Shown: positions 1 to 10,043 of the stretch, in pieces
Layout of the letters: each line of letters opens with the position of its first letter
How positions within the stretch are numbered: the stretch's first letter is position 1
Notes under the pieces: model-generated
The model's input: only the letters and a program-made list of their open reading frames with translations
The model's database searches: none
What the model was told of the DNA's origin: nothing
DNA from: Bondarzewia mesenterica
Lineage: Eukaryota > Basidiomycota > Agaricomycetes > Russulales > Bondarzewiaceae
Reading direction: 5' to 3'
Length of the DNA: 28,213 nt
Assembly: GCA_004802705.1 (NCBI GenBank)
Contig: SGPL01000435.1
Span: forward strand, 1 to 28,213
Position numbers and translations under genes: made by a program

Positions 1-900
1 TTAGATCTTTAGCTTGATCTCCTAAAACCTAGCCTAGCAACTAGGGTACTAGACCACCTGAACCCTTGGGATATACTTTGTTCTTAACCAGAACCCCTGA
101 TAAGACTAAGACGACTGGGCCACCTGGGCTAGATGCCTGGGTGGTCCCGCCCTGATCAACCTTAAGCACCAGGCAACGGCATACGCGAGCTACCCATTAG
201 GCCTCCGCGTCCCTGCCCAAGCATGGTCTTAACACTGTGCAGGGCGAGAGTCACCGAGGGCACCTGGGAGGGTAAAGTTGAAGGTGCGATTGCGAGAGGT
301 GGAGGGGGCACCTACAGCGGTGGAGGTGAGGGAACTGACGCTGGGGGACGTGAAGGTGCAGCTGAGGGTGTCAAAGGAGAAGCAGCTGCGGTCGTTGGTG
401 AAAGAGGGTTTGCTGCTGTCATCAAAGGAAGGGCAGGAGGGGTTTGGGAGCTCAGAGCCACCGGGGGTGGACGGGGTGCGGGGGTGGTCGTAGAGCGTGA
501 GCAGGTGGAGTATGACAGTCCATACTGGACAAAAATACCTTTCTACAGACCCAATTATGCTCATTAATTCAGATCTAGCCATATCTTCATATATATAGCC
601 AGATATATGTCAATCTAGCACTATCTACCAAAATCTAGCTACATCTAACTAGATGTAGCACAATCTTGCAATATATAGCACTTTCCCAACAGCTTTGAGC
701 AAGATCTTGCAAGATCTTGCAAGATTTCACCTCCTATATCTTGCAAGATATACACCTTATATTGACCACAGTGTCATTGTTCACATTTCCGAAACACTAG
801 GTATGCCGGCCATCTATCCTAGAATATGCTCTACTCAGCTCCATCTCGGAAGATCGAGCGGATAGAATATGCTCTATTTCACACTATGCGCAAGCATCAG
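1..900. other. Repeat-rich stretch without a firm gene
   Basis: I see no gene I can name. An open stretch at about 278-493 (+) has a plausible amino-acid mix (it includes VEVRELTLGDVKVQL) and ends in a TAG, so it may be the end of a gene or transposon fragment, but I do not recognise it. The opposite strand is open across the same bases. From about 570 the DNA turns AT-rich and is made of short related words (ATCTAGC, ATATATAGC, ATCTTGCAAGAT). Confidence 0.4.
570..770. repeat. Cluster of short palindromic/AT-rich repeats
   Basis: Copies of ATCTAGC and close variants recur between 570 and 660. They are followed by overlapping copies of the palindrome ATCTTGCAAGAT at about 703-750. The tract is AT-rich, unlike the GC-rich flank on its right. 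It could be remains of a transposon end or a local satellite; no ORF crosses it. Confidence 0.5.
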
Positions 901-914
901 CCCGTGACAGGGAT

Positions 915-1989
915 GTGACGAGACCATGTTTTGCGGCGACAGGTCACGGCAGCCTCACAACCACCAACCCTTCCTCTTTACCCCCACTTCGTCCCCCTCC
1001 ACTCTCAAACGCAGATACCCACAACATCATCGACATCATCGAAGTCGGCCTCCGCGACGGCCTCCAAAATGAACCCGGCATCACTCTCAAGTCGTCACCC
1101 GCCTCCCCAAACATCGCGGCATCACCTACCAAGCTCTCGTCCCCAATGACCGCGGCCTCTTCACCGCCCTTTCCCTCCTCTCCTCTCCCATCCCTCCCCG
1201 AAATCGCCGTCTTCACCTCCGCCACCGACGCCTTCTCCCAAGTCAACACCAACACCCACACCTCCCTCCCCCACTCCCTCGCCCTCCTCTCCCACGGCAC
1301 CGCCCGCGCCCTCGCCGCCGGCATCCCCGTCTGCGGCTACATCTCCGTCGCCATCGCCTGCCCCTATACCGGCCCCGTCCCCTCGCGTGCCATCGCCGAC
1401 GTCGCACGCGCCCTCCTCAACATGGGCTGTTACCAAGTCAGCCTCGGTGATACCACCAGTGCGGGCACGCCCTCCACTGTCAGCGCCATGCTCAACGCCG
1501 TCCTCGCTCAATGCCCCATCTCCCAACTCGCCGTACGTCCCCCCCTCCCTCAAATTCACTCACCACTCACACACCCTTTCTTCCCATCCAAAAGGGCCAC
1601 GTAAGTCCCCTCCCTCCAATATGACCTGACCTAAAACCCCCCTCTTACAGAACAAGTTCCACGACACCTACGGTACCGGCCCCAACACCCTCACCGCCCT
1701 CTCCCACGGCATCCGCGCCCTCGACACCGCCGTCGCTGGCCTCGGCAGATGCCCCTACTCCCCCGGCNCCACCGGAAACCTCGCCACCGAAGACCTCCTC
1801 TACGCCGTCCGCGACGACCCCACCTACACCGTCCGAGGAGAACCCGACCTCGAATGGGTCGCCCANGTCGGCACGTGGATCTCGNAGNNGCTGGGCAGGG
1901 AGAACGCGAGTCGCGTGGGGAGGGCGTTGCAGGCGCGAGAGCGCCGCCGTCGAGAATCAGAAACTCGGGCGGAGGGGCCGACGTCCTGA
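915..1989 (+). CDS. Hydroxymethylglutaryl-CoA lyase, reading frame damaged
   Basis: HMG-CoA lyase splits HMG-CoA into acetoacetate and acetyl-CoA in leucine breakdown, usually in mitochondria. Visible family blocks: EVGLRDGLQNEPG (catalytic Arg-Asp; the family normally has GPRDG, here Leu replaces Pro), EIAVFTSATDAF, GYISVAIACPYTGPV, MGCYQVSLGDT, GH+FHDTYGTG (HxH metal ligands), CPYSPG (catalytic Cys) and TGNLATEDLLYA. The second half splices cleanly: exon to 1532, intron 1533-1594, a 6-nt exon 1595-1600, intron 1601-1656, last exon 1657-1989. The first half is damaged. About 35-40 residues after the first block (the region around the usual SFVSP..VPQ motif) are absent, bases about 1091-1190 read in a different frame, and there is no in-frame ATG upstream. 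Position 915 is a GTG, so the true start is unknown. Ns in the last exon show poor sequence. It may be a pseudogene or an assembly fault; the family assignment is secure. Confidence 0.85.
1595..1600 (+). other. 6-nt micro-exon (GGCCAC) of HMG-CoA lyase
   Basis: GGCCAC encodes Gly-His between two introns with good borders (GTACGT...AAAG and GTAAGT...AACAAG). Using it gives the family string LA-GH-FHDTYG; skipping it removes the first His of the HxH metal site. All junctions are phase 0. If the second intron ended at CTTACAG (1650), two extra residues (NK) would be inserted into the motif, so the AAG at 1656 is preferred. Confidence 0.7.
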
Positions 1990-2477
1990 GAGGTGGGCGG
2001 CTGAGCGCTGGTCTTGTGCCAAGGTTCACCCTGATTTTTTGCGTCCGTTGGGACGATGAAACGATCGCGTAGCAAATGTGCTCTTGTATACCAATATGTA
2101 TCGTGTATTTTTCCTTGGCCACGCAGAGCGCAACATGTCCGCCCCCTACTTGCGGGGATACAGTACAACTAGGCACGCTCCGTCCACAACATTGCAAAAC
2201 GTAGAAAGTGTGTGCGCGATTCCGCATCATCCTAGCGTACAAGCAACCAAACTGCACCGTCCGGCCAACTAGCAGAGGTCATGCATAAATACGTAGACGA
2301 AACCACCGAGTGTCCGCCAACCCAACTCGCGGTGGAGAGAGAGAAACAAAGAAGCGACAAACGGCGTGTGTGCAGATGGACAAAGAAAGAAAGAAAAGGA
2401 AAAAGAACAATGAACTAGGAAAAATGATGAAAAACGAACGTCGGGAATCTCTCAAAGATGAAGAAACGATGGGGAAA
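1990..2477. other. Convergent intergenic region
   Basis: This lies between the 3' ends of the HMG-CoA lyase gene (+) and the copper-fist gene (-). It probably holds both 3' UTRs. I see no coding signal or repeat. Confidence 0.5.
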
Positions 2478-4642
2478 TTAGAAAAGGAAAGGGGGTAAGA
2501 TGGGACCCGGCGGCGGCGCCTGCGCGTTGCCGTACGCGGCAGGTCGGAAGTACAACGACGAAGGCGATGACGGCGATGGCGATGACATCGGGACGTCGGA
2601 CTGTAGCTGCTGCTGATCTTGTTCCATAGCATCGAAGCCCACGCCAAATCCGATATCGCTGCCGTGCTGCAGCGTCATGGAGCTGGAGGATATGTCCGGA
2701 GAAGATCCGGAGCAGCACGAGCGCGTGGTCGCCGAGATTGGGGCAGACAGGGAAGGGAGGGAGAGGGAGAGCGGGAGAGAGATGGTAGATGACGATTTGG
2801 GAAGGATGGAACGGGGGTGCGCGGAACCTGGAATAATGGCACTCGACGAAGAAAGCATGCCAACGGAATAGCGCCGGCTGCTCCCCGACGAAGTCGATGA
2901 CGTCCTGCTGAACGACACAGCATCCACCGCTTCCTCCAAACTCCCCAATCCAGCAGGAATACCCGAAGAGACGCCATTCACATGAGCAGGGTGCATGTGC
3001 TTTCCAGCGCAGCAGGGCGTCCGTTCTCCTGACACTGCATACGTCATGAGCCCACGTTCGTCCCCGAAATCGAATCCTGAGGGTGTCGCGTCGTGCTTGT
3101 GGTCCTCGCACTGGCATCCCTGGCAACATCCACAGCAATCTCCCGGACAAGTGCATTGCCCTGGCGAGCACTGACAACGTCCACCGCAACATTCAGAAAC
3201 GGTCGTGTGTCTGGCAATAGACGCCCTCCCTTGATCCGATTGTACGAGTTGGGAAATATCTCCAAATGGATCGTAAGGATACGGCTGCATGTCGGGCTCG
3301 GGTGGGTAGAATGTAGGGACGGCGGGTAGGGTGGAAGGAAGATTACGAATCCATTCGTCAAGCGTTTCGAACTGGGATGGCACGTAACCTCCAAGCGGCG
3401 TAGTAGGCGGTGTGGGAGCTGAAAGGGTGGGGATGGAACAAGTCAGACACATAGTACAGACCCTAGGTTCAGCGCAAACACCATGAGTCCAGGCGTCCGC
3501 GCCCCGGTGTTGGACGCAGCCTGGACAGGCACACGCGTCACCACAACCACAGAATGCTTTGAGGTCAGGAGAGGGCCCATCAGAACGGGACCAAGATGCG
3601 AGGCTCTGCGCCACGAATTGTGCTGTGTCTGTGGGAGCAGCCAGTGGTGACCGATCGTCGCCTAAATTCAACGCATCACCATTTAGCTGTGTGGTCATGC
3701 TCTGCGAGTCGTTCCCGGAAGGAACACCATCCACAGTAAAGAAGTGTTCTTCGTAAGCGCGACTGTAGGGGCTGTAATATGTAGAGCCATGGGTAGGTCG
3801 GTAATGAGGATGAGGTGCGTGTAGGTCAATGTTATCCGTCTGTTGAGGAGGTCGAGGAAGCACGGGCCGGAAATGCGTGATAGTGGAGTTTATGTCGCGA
3901 GTAACTCCGGCAAGTGCAGGTGCGCCAGTGCCAGCATCAGACTGTCCACCTCCCTTCGGATGAGATGACCTGGAGGTACAACAATGACAATCCCCGCCGT
4001 CCTTGCAATCACAAGAGGCATTCGCAGACACATGACCTATGCATCATGGGTCATTGTCATGAACGTCGGATAGAACTAATCAGCTCACCTCCGCTATCCG
4101 AGTCCGACAATGACGCATCTGAAGACGTATGCGGTGCAACCGACGCCCCTAAGACTTCCGGTAAGCCGTTAGGAAACGCGGCGCTCGCCAACATCTTCTT
4201 GAGGCTCCCTGGAAGCGAAGATAAAGCCCTTACGGCTTAACTCACCTGCGCTGGATACGACGGATGGTCTGGCTCACCTTTGCTACCCGACTTCGGTGGC
4301 TTCTCACTAGTACCCTCCTTAGTCTCGCATATACATTTCACGTGGACTTGCTTCGTCTTTCGCAGCTCCCGACAATGTTCACACTGGGTGATTGGACGAC
4401 CTTTCTTCTTGATTTCAAATAGTGGGCGATCGGTGTGTTTGCACGAGGATGAGCGATGGCCCTTGATACACGCCTCACTGCAAAGATCGTAATGATCCCT
4501 CAGTCGCTGAGGCTCAAATAAAATGACTGATCGTTCGCTCACCACGCATACTTCCTATCGTCGACGAGAACCTTTTAGAATATGATAGATAAGCTTAATA
4601 CCATCACATCCAACACTGATAGTGACGACGAGGACGTACCAT
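2478..4642 (-). CDS. Copper-fist transcription factor (CUF1/ACE1/MAC1 type)
   Basis: Copper-fist proteins bind DNA through an N-terminal zinc/copper module and control copper uptake or detoxification genes; this one should act in the nucleus. Exons: 4640-4642 (ATG only), 4543-4571, 4246-4477, about 4089-4197, 2478-4036; about 643 aa. Residues 1-65 give MVLVDDRKYACEACIKGHR, then SSSCKHTDRPLFEIKKKGRP, QCEHCRELRKTKQVHVKC: the classic fist with its GRP core and zinc ligands. Later Cys clusters: CDCKDGGDCHCC (about 133), CGCGDACACPGCVQH (about 286; fits the CxCx3CxCx2Cx2H copper-sensing pattern) and a dense cluster of about 15 Cys at about 405-435. The rest is Ser/Pro-rich and disordered. The acceptor of exon 4 is uncertain: 4198 or 4195, both in phase. 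Whether it is an activator of uptake or of detoxification cannot be told from sequence. Confidence 0.92.
4572..4639 (-). other. First intron directly after the start codon
   Basis: The sequence ACA-ATG is followed at once by GTACGT, and the intron ends at TTCTAAAAG. Joining gives ATG|GTT CTC GTC, the expected MVLV start of copper-fist proteins. The coding part of exon 1 is therefore only the three bases of the start codon. Confidence 0.8.
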
Positions 4643-4989
4643 TGTTATAGAAAATTTGTAGGACGTCTCGGACGGCGGTCGCTCGAAAGCCGACACCGTC
4701 CACGACGCTCACTGAGCGTGTGTTATTGGAAAAGAGACACCAACGGGCGCGCGATCTGCTTGCTATAAACAATGAACATGGGCAAGGGCAGAGGTGCAGT
4801 CGACTCTCCTCGAGTCTTACTTGCATCATATACTCTTCCCCCACCACAATACCACCAAATATCCGTCAATAATAAATACTGGACGCTAAGCCAAATTAAT
4901 TACTTAATTGCTTATCACACTTGCCAATCTCGGAGCGCGAATTGAGCCGGATCACAATTTTGAATGAGCGCTGGATTCGAGGAAAGCGG
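4643..4989. other. Upstream region of the copper-fist gene
   Basis: Presumed promoter and 5' UTR of the minus-strand copper-fist gene, ending at the break-containing tract to its right. I see no confident TATA box or coding segment. Confidence 0.35.
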
Positions 4990-5480
4990 GCTCAGGACCT
5001 AGGTACTGCAGTATTTGTACCACCATAGGTACCAATACAGCACCAATCGTCGTCTGAAGTGTTGGCGGGCTTGCTTAAGAATTGGCCATGAGGATCTGAG
5101 ACAGTCGTGAACTGCATAGGATCTGCACCATATCTCGCGATCCACTTAGTCTCCTCAAAGTGCTCGACAGTGTCAAACAGTAGTATTCACATCATCGCAG
5201 CGCTTGTGCGTCGGAATGAAGACCCAAGGCTCGGCCTTCCACTCGGCAGAGTCGCATGGATGGTAAGCGATCAAGACCTCATGTTATATTGTCCTTGCTT
5301 TCCAGCCACGCATTGAATGGCTTGAATAAGTAGTCGCGCTCGTAAGCAGAGCCACAGGCTTGGGCAATCGTGAGGGACTCCTCATGCGTTAAAAGATACC
5401 CGCACATGACTAGCTTAATTGCGTCGGGTGCAGACATCTGGGAGAGAGATAGCAGCTCAAGATTCAGATAAAATTCCAAG
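4990..5480 (-). pseudogene. Broken coding fragment, family not recognised
   Basis: Three stretches on the minus strand look like real protein but lie in different frames. About 5285-5445 includes MSAPDAIKLVMCGYLLTHEE. About 5185-5275 includes AYHPCDSAEWKAEPWVFIP. About 4994-5190 includes HFEETKWIARYGADPMQF and ends at a stop. Amino-acid composition suggests a conserved fungal protein, but I cannot name it. No set of canonical introns joins all three. The next remnant to the right is also decayed, which fits a pseudogene tract. Confidence 0.4.
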
Positions 5481-6114
5481 GACTGAAGAAAATGACATTG
5501 ATACTTTCAAGGAAGCAAAGGTATCAGAAATAGTATACGACCTAGTGGAGATCTGCGAAATCGAAGGATCGTGGCGTCAGAATCTCGGAGTCGGAATATC
5601 ATACGAGTGCTGGCAGAACATCTGTAGTGCTGAGCAGACCCGAATCAATACTGGGTGGACTCGAAATTGAAAAAAGTCCTAGACGGACATTCACACCTGT
5701 GGGGTCAGCTTATTGCTTGAGAGAACTGAGGAGCGTGGCGGCTAGAATTCTGCAGCAAAGACGAGGGTGAAGGCGATAGTAGATCAGAAAGCATTCAAGA
5801 AAAGAACAGCAGTTAATAAAATTGCATACCTGTAGTGAATATGCTCGAATCTCCGTGCGATGACTTCCAAAGGGGTTTAAGTCAGGGTTTAAGTGTACCC
5901 CTATATCCTATACGTACGCTTCACATATGATCGCATTCCGTCACACGCGACAAGATGTGCCTTACCGTTTGCTTGGTCTGCACCAGCCTTCTAAGGTTCA
6001 AACAAGACAATATATCCAAGAAGATATCGAACACTTGAACTAAGACCACGAATATACAGAAAGTGGCAGTAAAAGTAGAAGAGCATATGACGATCACCAG
6101 ATGAGTGGAAATGA

Positions 6115-6600
6115 CACTTACTCAGATCTGATACCTGAAAAGGATGCATTGTATGCACTCTCGGTTGCATCGTCAAACCGAATTCTGTCTCTCCGTACTC
6201 TGACCCAATCCCCAAGACATGAACGGCATGACCTCCGAGAAAGACATGCAACTGCCAAGTCTTCGGCAACCAGTAGGAATCCTCCCAATCGATGATGCCG
6301 CGTTTCGGACGAGAATATTTTGCAGCTGCAAGTCTGTATGAACAGATCATTTGACAGTGCGTCCCGCAAAGTTACATATTTCGTCGCATTAAATCCCCAA
6401 AGAGAGTCCGGGCAGGGCCATCGTAGTAGCCCGCGAGATAGGAATAGCAGTGTGCCGTGCTCGCGAAGAGTCCACACAAAAAAACTCGAAAAAGGAGCAA
6501 GGATCAGGCAGCCCATGATGCATTGAGAGCCGGCGCTCATCATGACCTTTCCTGTATTGTGGGCAGGCTGCGGCAGAACTCCGATGGACGGCAAAAACGT
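6115..6600 (-). pseudogene. Decayed APH-like (aminoglycoside phosphotransferase fold) kinase
   Basis: On the minus strand the catalytic core of the fungal APH-like kinase family is visible in pieces: YYDGPARTLFGDL, then HTDLQLQNILVRN (catalytic loop, Asp after His-Thr, Asn five residues on), then GIIDWEDSYWLPKTWQLHVF (the metal-binding DWE motif), then RFDDATESAYNAS. These sit in at least three frames with stops between them. About 10-12 bases seem lost between the catalytic loop and GIIDWED. In fungi this family is often expanded, with unknown small-molecule substrates. The upstream part (6600-7480, minus) has open stretches that I cannot align to the family. Confidence 0.65.
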
Positions 6601-8001
6601 CTTCGATGATTATGGCCGCGTCATCCTCGGAGAACTCTGGAGTCATGACGTCCATCCGTTGGGTCCGGGAAGTTTGGCCATAAGAGTACAGGCAGTTCCA
6701 TGGTGGACGATAATGTCGCTTAGTCTAGGGATGCAGAGGTTTGGGACGGATCGAAGAGGAAGCGCAATGCGTCCGATTCCGTGCTGACGACTCGCTCTGT
6801 CTTTTCAAGACAAGAGGAATGCCAAAACGAAAGAAACGCACGTTTAAAGTTGGGATTATATATCCGATCCCAGCATGAAACTCCCTGTCTGGCTTACTGA
6901 GCAAGAGGTATGCTCTCAGTCCATGACGGGCGAAGGAGTCCCACGAAACGGGATAACAGAGACGTTTAAGAATATCTGACCAGAGAGAGTGGCATTTTGC
7001 ACTAATGTATTCCGTGAGCGGCAAGCAATGTTTGGAATATCGCAGAGAAGGCTCACCTTTTTGAAACGAGCCGGCGATGTACTTCAACCCGGCGCAGAAG
7101 CAACCTCCGAGTTCAAACGTCCGGTCAGCATCGATATCGGGAGAGATTCGCTCAAGGAAGTATGTCTCAAAAGCTCAGATTCTGAGCCGACTGTCGGCCA
7201 CAAAGACAATGATCTGAACGAAACACGAGGAAGGCAGATATCCGCTGACTCCGCCAAAATTTTGAAACTCCGTCTTTGCGTGATGGGGCCCGGAGCGTTG
7301 GTAGTTGAAGTGACAGATTCTACACGTCCTCCATGCTGTACATACTGAAATTTCTGATCAAGAGTTGATCGATCTACATAACGTAAGGTCGGACGTAGCT
7401 GGCAGGGCTTTGCTAGTCGACAAGCGATCCAGCGCTTGCCGCGTGTCTTCGTATGCCCAATCCTTAGAAATCTCTCAGACAATAACCAGCATCTCGATCT
7501 TTCATAGATCTCTTTTCTTGGTCTGCATCTGTCTACATGCTTAAAATCAGTCTTCCGATCGCGCTACAGCTGGCAGCCTTGAGCGATTGAAGGAGGACGC
7601 GCGTGGTGCGCCGGTGGGCGTTTTGTCCCAACCGTGTACCTCGGAATCCGAATCAAAGACCCGTACCTCTCGCAACGCCCATCAAATCACTTACTTATAA
7701 GAAAGCTATGAGGTCTTCCTGGTTGTCTGCTCATCGCCTTCTTTCGACCTGCTTGCATAGACATAGACTGGTGCGGAACAAACTTCTCAATTCCTGTTTC
7801 AGAAATTCAGCCCTGGACCGGCATACTAGCCCTTACTAGCTCTTGCCATCAAGTAAGTAACATCAATCTACGCACAATACAAGTCATCAGCGAAGCGATT
7901 CTGACCTGCATGTCTTGAGCAAAGAACTTATAGCTGCTTTTGGCCTCGACCAACATTCTAATTTGGTTTACGCAGGACGAACACATATCTACTCCTGCGC
8001 C
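6601..8001. other. Gene-poor stretch; possible 5' remains of the decayed kinase
   Basis: Open stretches occur on the minus strand at 6725-7087 and 7084-7482, but they show no motif I recognise, and no ATG/intron model links them to the kinase core. From 7500 to 8001 I see nothing coding; the last 150 bases are the likely promoter/5' UTR of the plus-strand gene at 8002. Confidence 0.3.
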
Positions 8002-9644
8002 ATGTCTAAACTCGATGTCAATTTTCCAGCAGAGCTGAATGATGTCTTTCTCCAATGCATCATCTCAAATCCCACCATTTATGACCTGATATTTGCTCAC
8101 TCTTCACCGGCGACGATCATTCGTTTCTCTTGGACATGTACAGATGCTCTCACCGCTGTTCACTCATACTATCGAAGAGCGTACAACATAAATCGCCACC
8201 TGTCGCATTTCTTTCGCGACCCTGAAGCATTTCGTGTCCTGCAAGCACGGACTAACACTCTTATTTCCGGTTCGAATGCGCTCCAATTCATTGACCGTAC
8301 GTTCTACCCTGAATCTGACCTGGACATCTATGTGCCCCTCCGTCATTCTCACGAGGTCGCGGACTGGTTGCTTGGCGTCGGATACGTGTTTCGTCCACAT
8401 GCTACGCAGTCAGAGGATCTTGCGGCTGCCATCCGACATATGCAAGTCGCTGATGCAGCGTTGGAGGGTGGCTTTGCTTCAGGGTATCGCATGAGGGGCG
8501 TTGTCGGCGTGTGTGACTTCTTGAAACGCAGGGACGAGGAATCTGCAGTTGATGCCCAGCCCTTGAAGATTCAGGTAATCGTGGCGGCCCGTACTCCGGC
8601 CGAGGTCGTCATCAACTTCCACTCCAGTATGTGTTCTTTGCATCTTCTCCAGAATTCTGATGGATCCCAACCTGAGCTTCTATCTAGCATGCGTGATGAA
8701 CGTCATCAGCCATGATACGGCATATTCATTCTATCCTCATGCGACATTTGAATCGCGCCTTTCCCTTGTATGTCCTACGGAGGGCCCTGCACAGGAAGGC
8801 GCGCTCCAGAAGTATACTGAGAGGGGCTGGCGCCTTATCTGTGAGCGCCCTGAGGTCGAGGATACCCTTATTGAAGATGTGCGGGAAGCCAACTCCAAAA
8901 TTCTCGCTCTCGCCGCCCATGAACCCTCATTCCTCCCCGGTTCTCGCTGGCTCAATGACAGCACGAGTTGGGCTCTTCCTCTCCATCCCATCCTTCCTAC
9001 ACATGCCTCAGAGAACTCAAAGAATAGCCCTATCGCGAGCACAAACTGGCAGCTTGCATATCAGCTGGACGATGACGATTCCCCTAGCCCGAAAATGCGA
9101 TACTGCCTCATTCGCTCGCCGTTTCTGAAGCATGTTTACCTACTCACGGATGAGCTCCTATTGCTGGCAATATGGAGCGCTCTAAAGGGTATTAGATCAG
9201 GGCGTACCGTGATGCAACGTGTTCTAGATCGTGCGAAGCACAGGAAAGCAGCTGACTTTCCAAGGTGAGTGCGGTGTATTTTGTTTCTGTCATTTTTCCT
9301 TCCTTGTCGTAAGAGCGCTCTTACTGACAAACGTCCCAGACACGATGATGTTCTCCGCACCGAGTGTGAAGCATATCGCGAAGCTGTCAGGACCCAGAGT
9401 CTCCCGCAAACCCTTTGGAAGAAAGGACCTCCGGGGGACCTTGTAAGTAGTTTTAATTTCCCTTTGCCGTGCTCTCGCACACTCATCTTCGACACAGATA
9501 TATTCTCTATAGACTTGGAATGGCCTTGACATTCGGGATTTGGACTATGAGATCGGACGTATATTAACTCTGAATATGAATGTGGTCCCCCTTTTGATTT
9601 GCTCCCGTCGAGTTCCTATTGCCTCGTGTCACCTACTAACATAG
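8002..9644 (+). CDS. F-box-like/nucleotidyltransferase-like protein, unknown role
   Basis: Start chosen as the first in-frame ATG. Exons 8002-8626, 8688-9264, 9340-9442, 9513-9644; about 478 aa. Residues about 20-75 (IIRFSWTCTDALTAVHSYY) resemble a degenerate F-box. Residues 88-112 hold GSNALQF...SDLDIYV, the Gly-Ser then Asp-x-Asp pattern of nucleotidyltransferase-fold proteins. Activity is not established. The family, in my reading, is expanded in Agaricomycetes. The 3' end is uncertain: the exon ending in a TAG at 9642-9644 gives TWNGLDIRDLDYEIG. A possible further intron (9582-9644, with CTACTAAC just before its AG) would extend the protein in frame to a stop at 10002-10004. The first two introns are well supported by phase and continuity. 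Confidence 0.75.
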
Positions 9645-10043
9645 CATTCCACTCCATTCTTAGCTATCTCGCACCGCGCAATCACCTATTCGATGGATTC
9701 GGTGCACGACGTATGTAACGCATATCGACTAGTCAATATTGTACATATACATAGAACCACGCCATGTGGTGACAGATGTCTTCGAGGGGGACTTCATTTC
9801 TTAAATTTTCAATCTGCACCGCATGATATGTACTTTATAACTGACTCAATTTCCAGAAGTAGGCCAAACGTTCAGAATACACGGATTGTATTTGGATCGT
9901 ATGCACTATGTGCATTATATAGCAGTTGTCGGAGCAGGCTTAGACAGTATATCCAAGTACAGATTGTTTCACCTGGCAAATCGCAGTATAATTTTATCAA
10001 GTAACCGCACGGTACATACAATACATGCCTTGCCCAGCCATGG
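9645..10043. other. Convergent 3' region
   Basis: This lies between the ends of the plus-strand F-box-like gene and the minus-strand KPWE gene. Frame 9645-10004 (+) is open and could be an extra last exon of the upstream gene, but its composition is not convincingly protein-like. Confidence 0.35.

Noticed and set aside
944..1559. Two minus-strand open frames with Gly/Glu-rich translation
   Set aside because: Mirror images of the GC-rich, Pro/Ser-rich HMG-CoA lyase coding strand.
7603..7839. Plus-strand open frame of 78 codons
   Set aside because: Begins at GTG, no motif, basic low-information translation; likely chance.
9498..9512. Alternative last exon of the F-box-like gene ending at a TAG at 9510
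   Set aside because: Using the acceptor at 9512 instead gives longer protein-like text (TWNGLDIRDLDYEIG).
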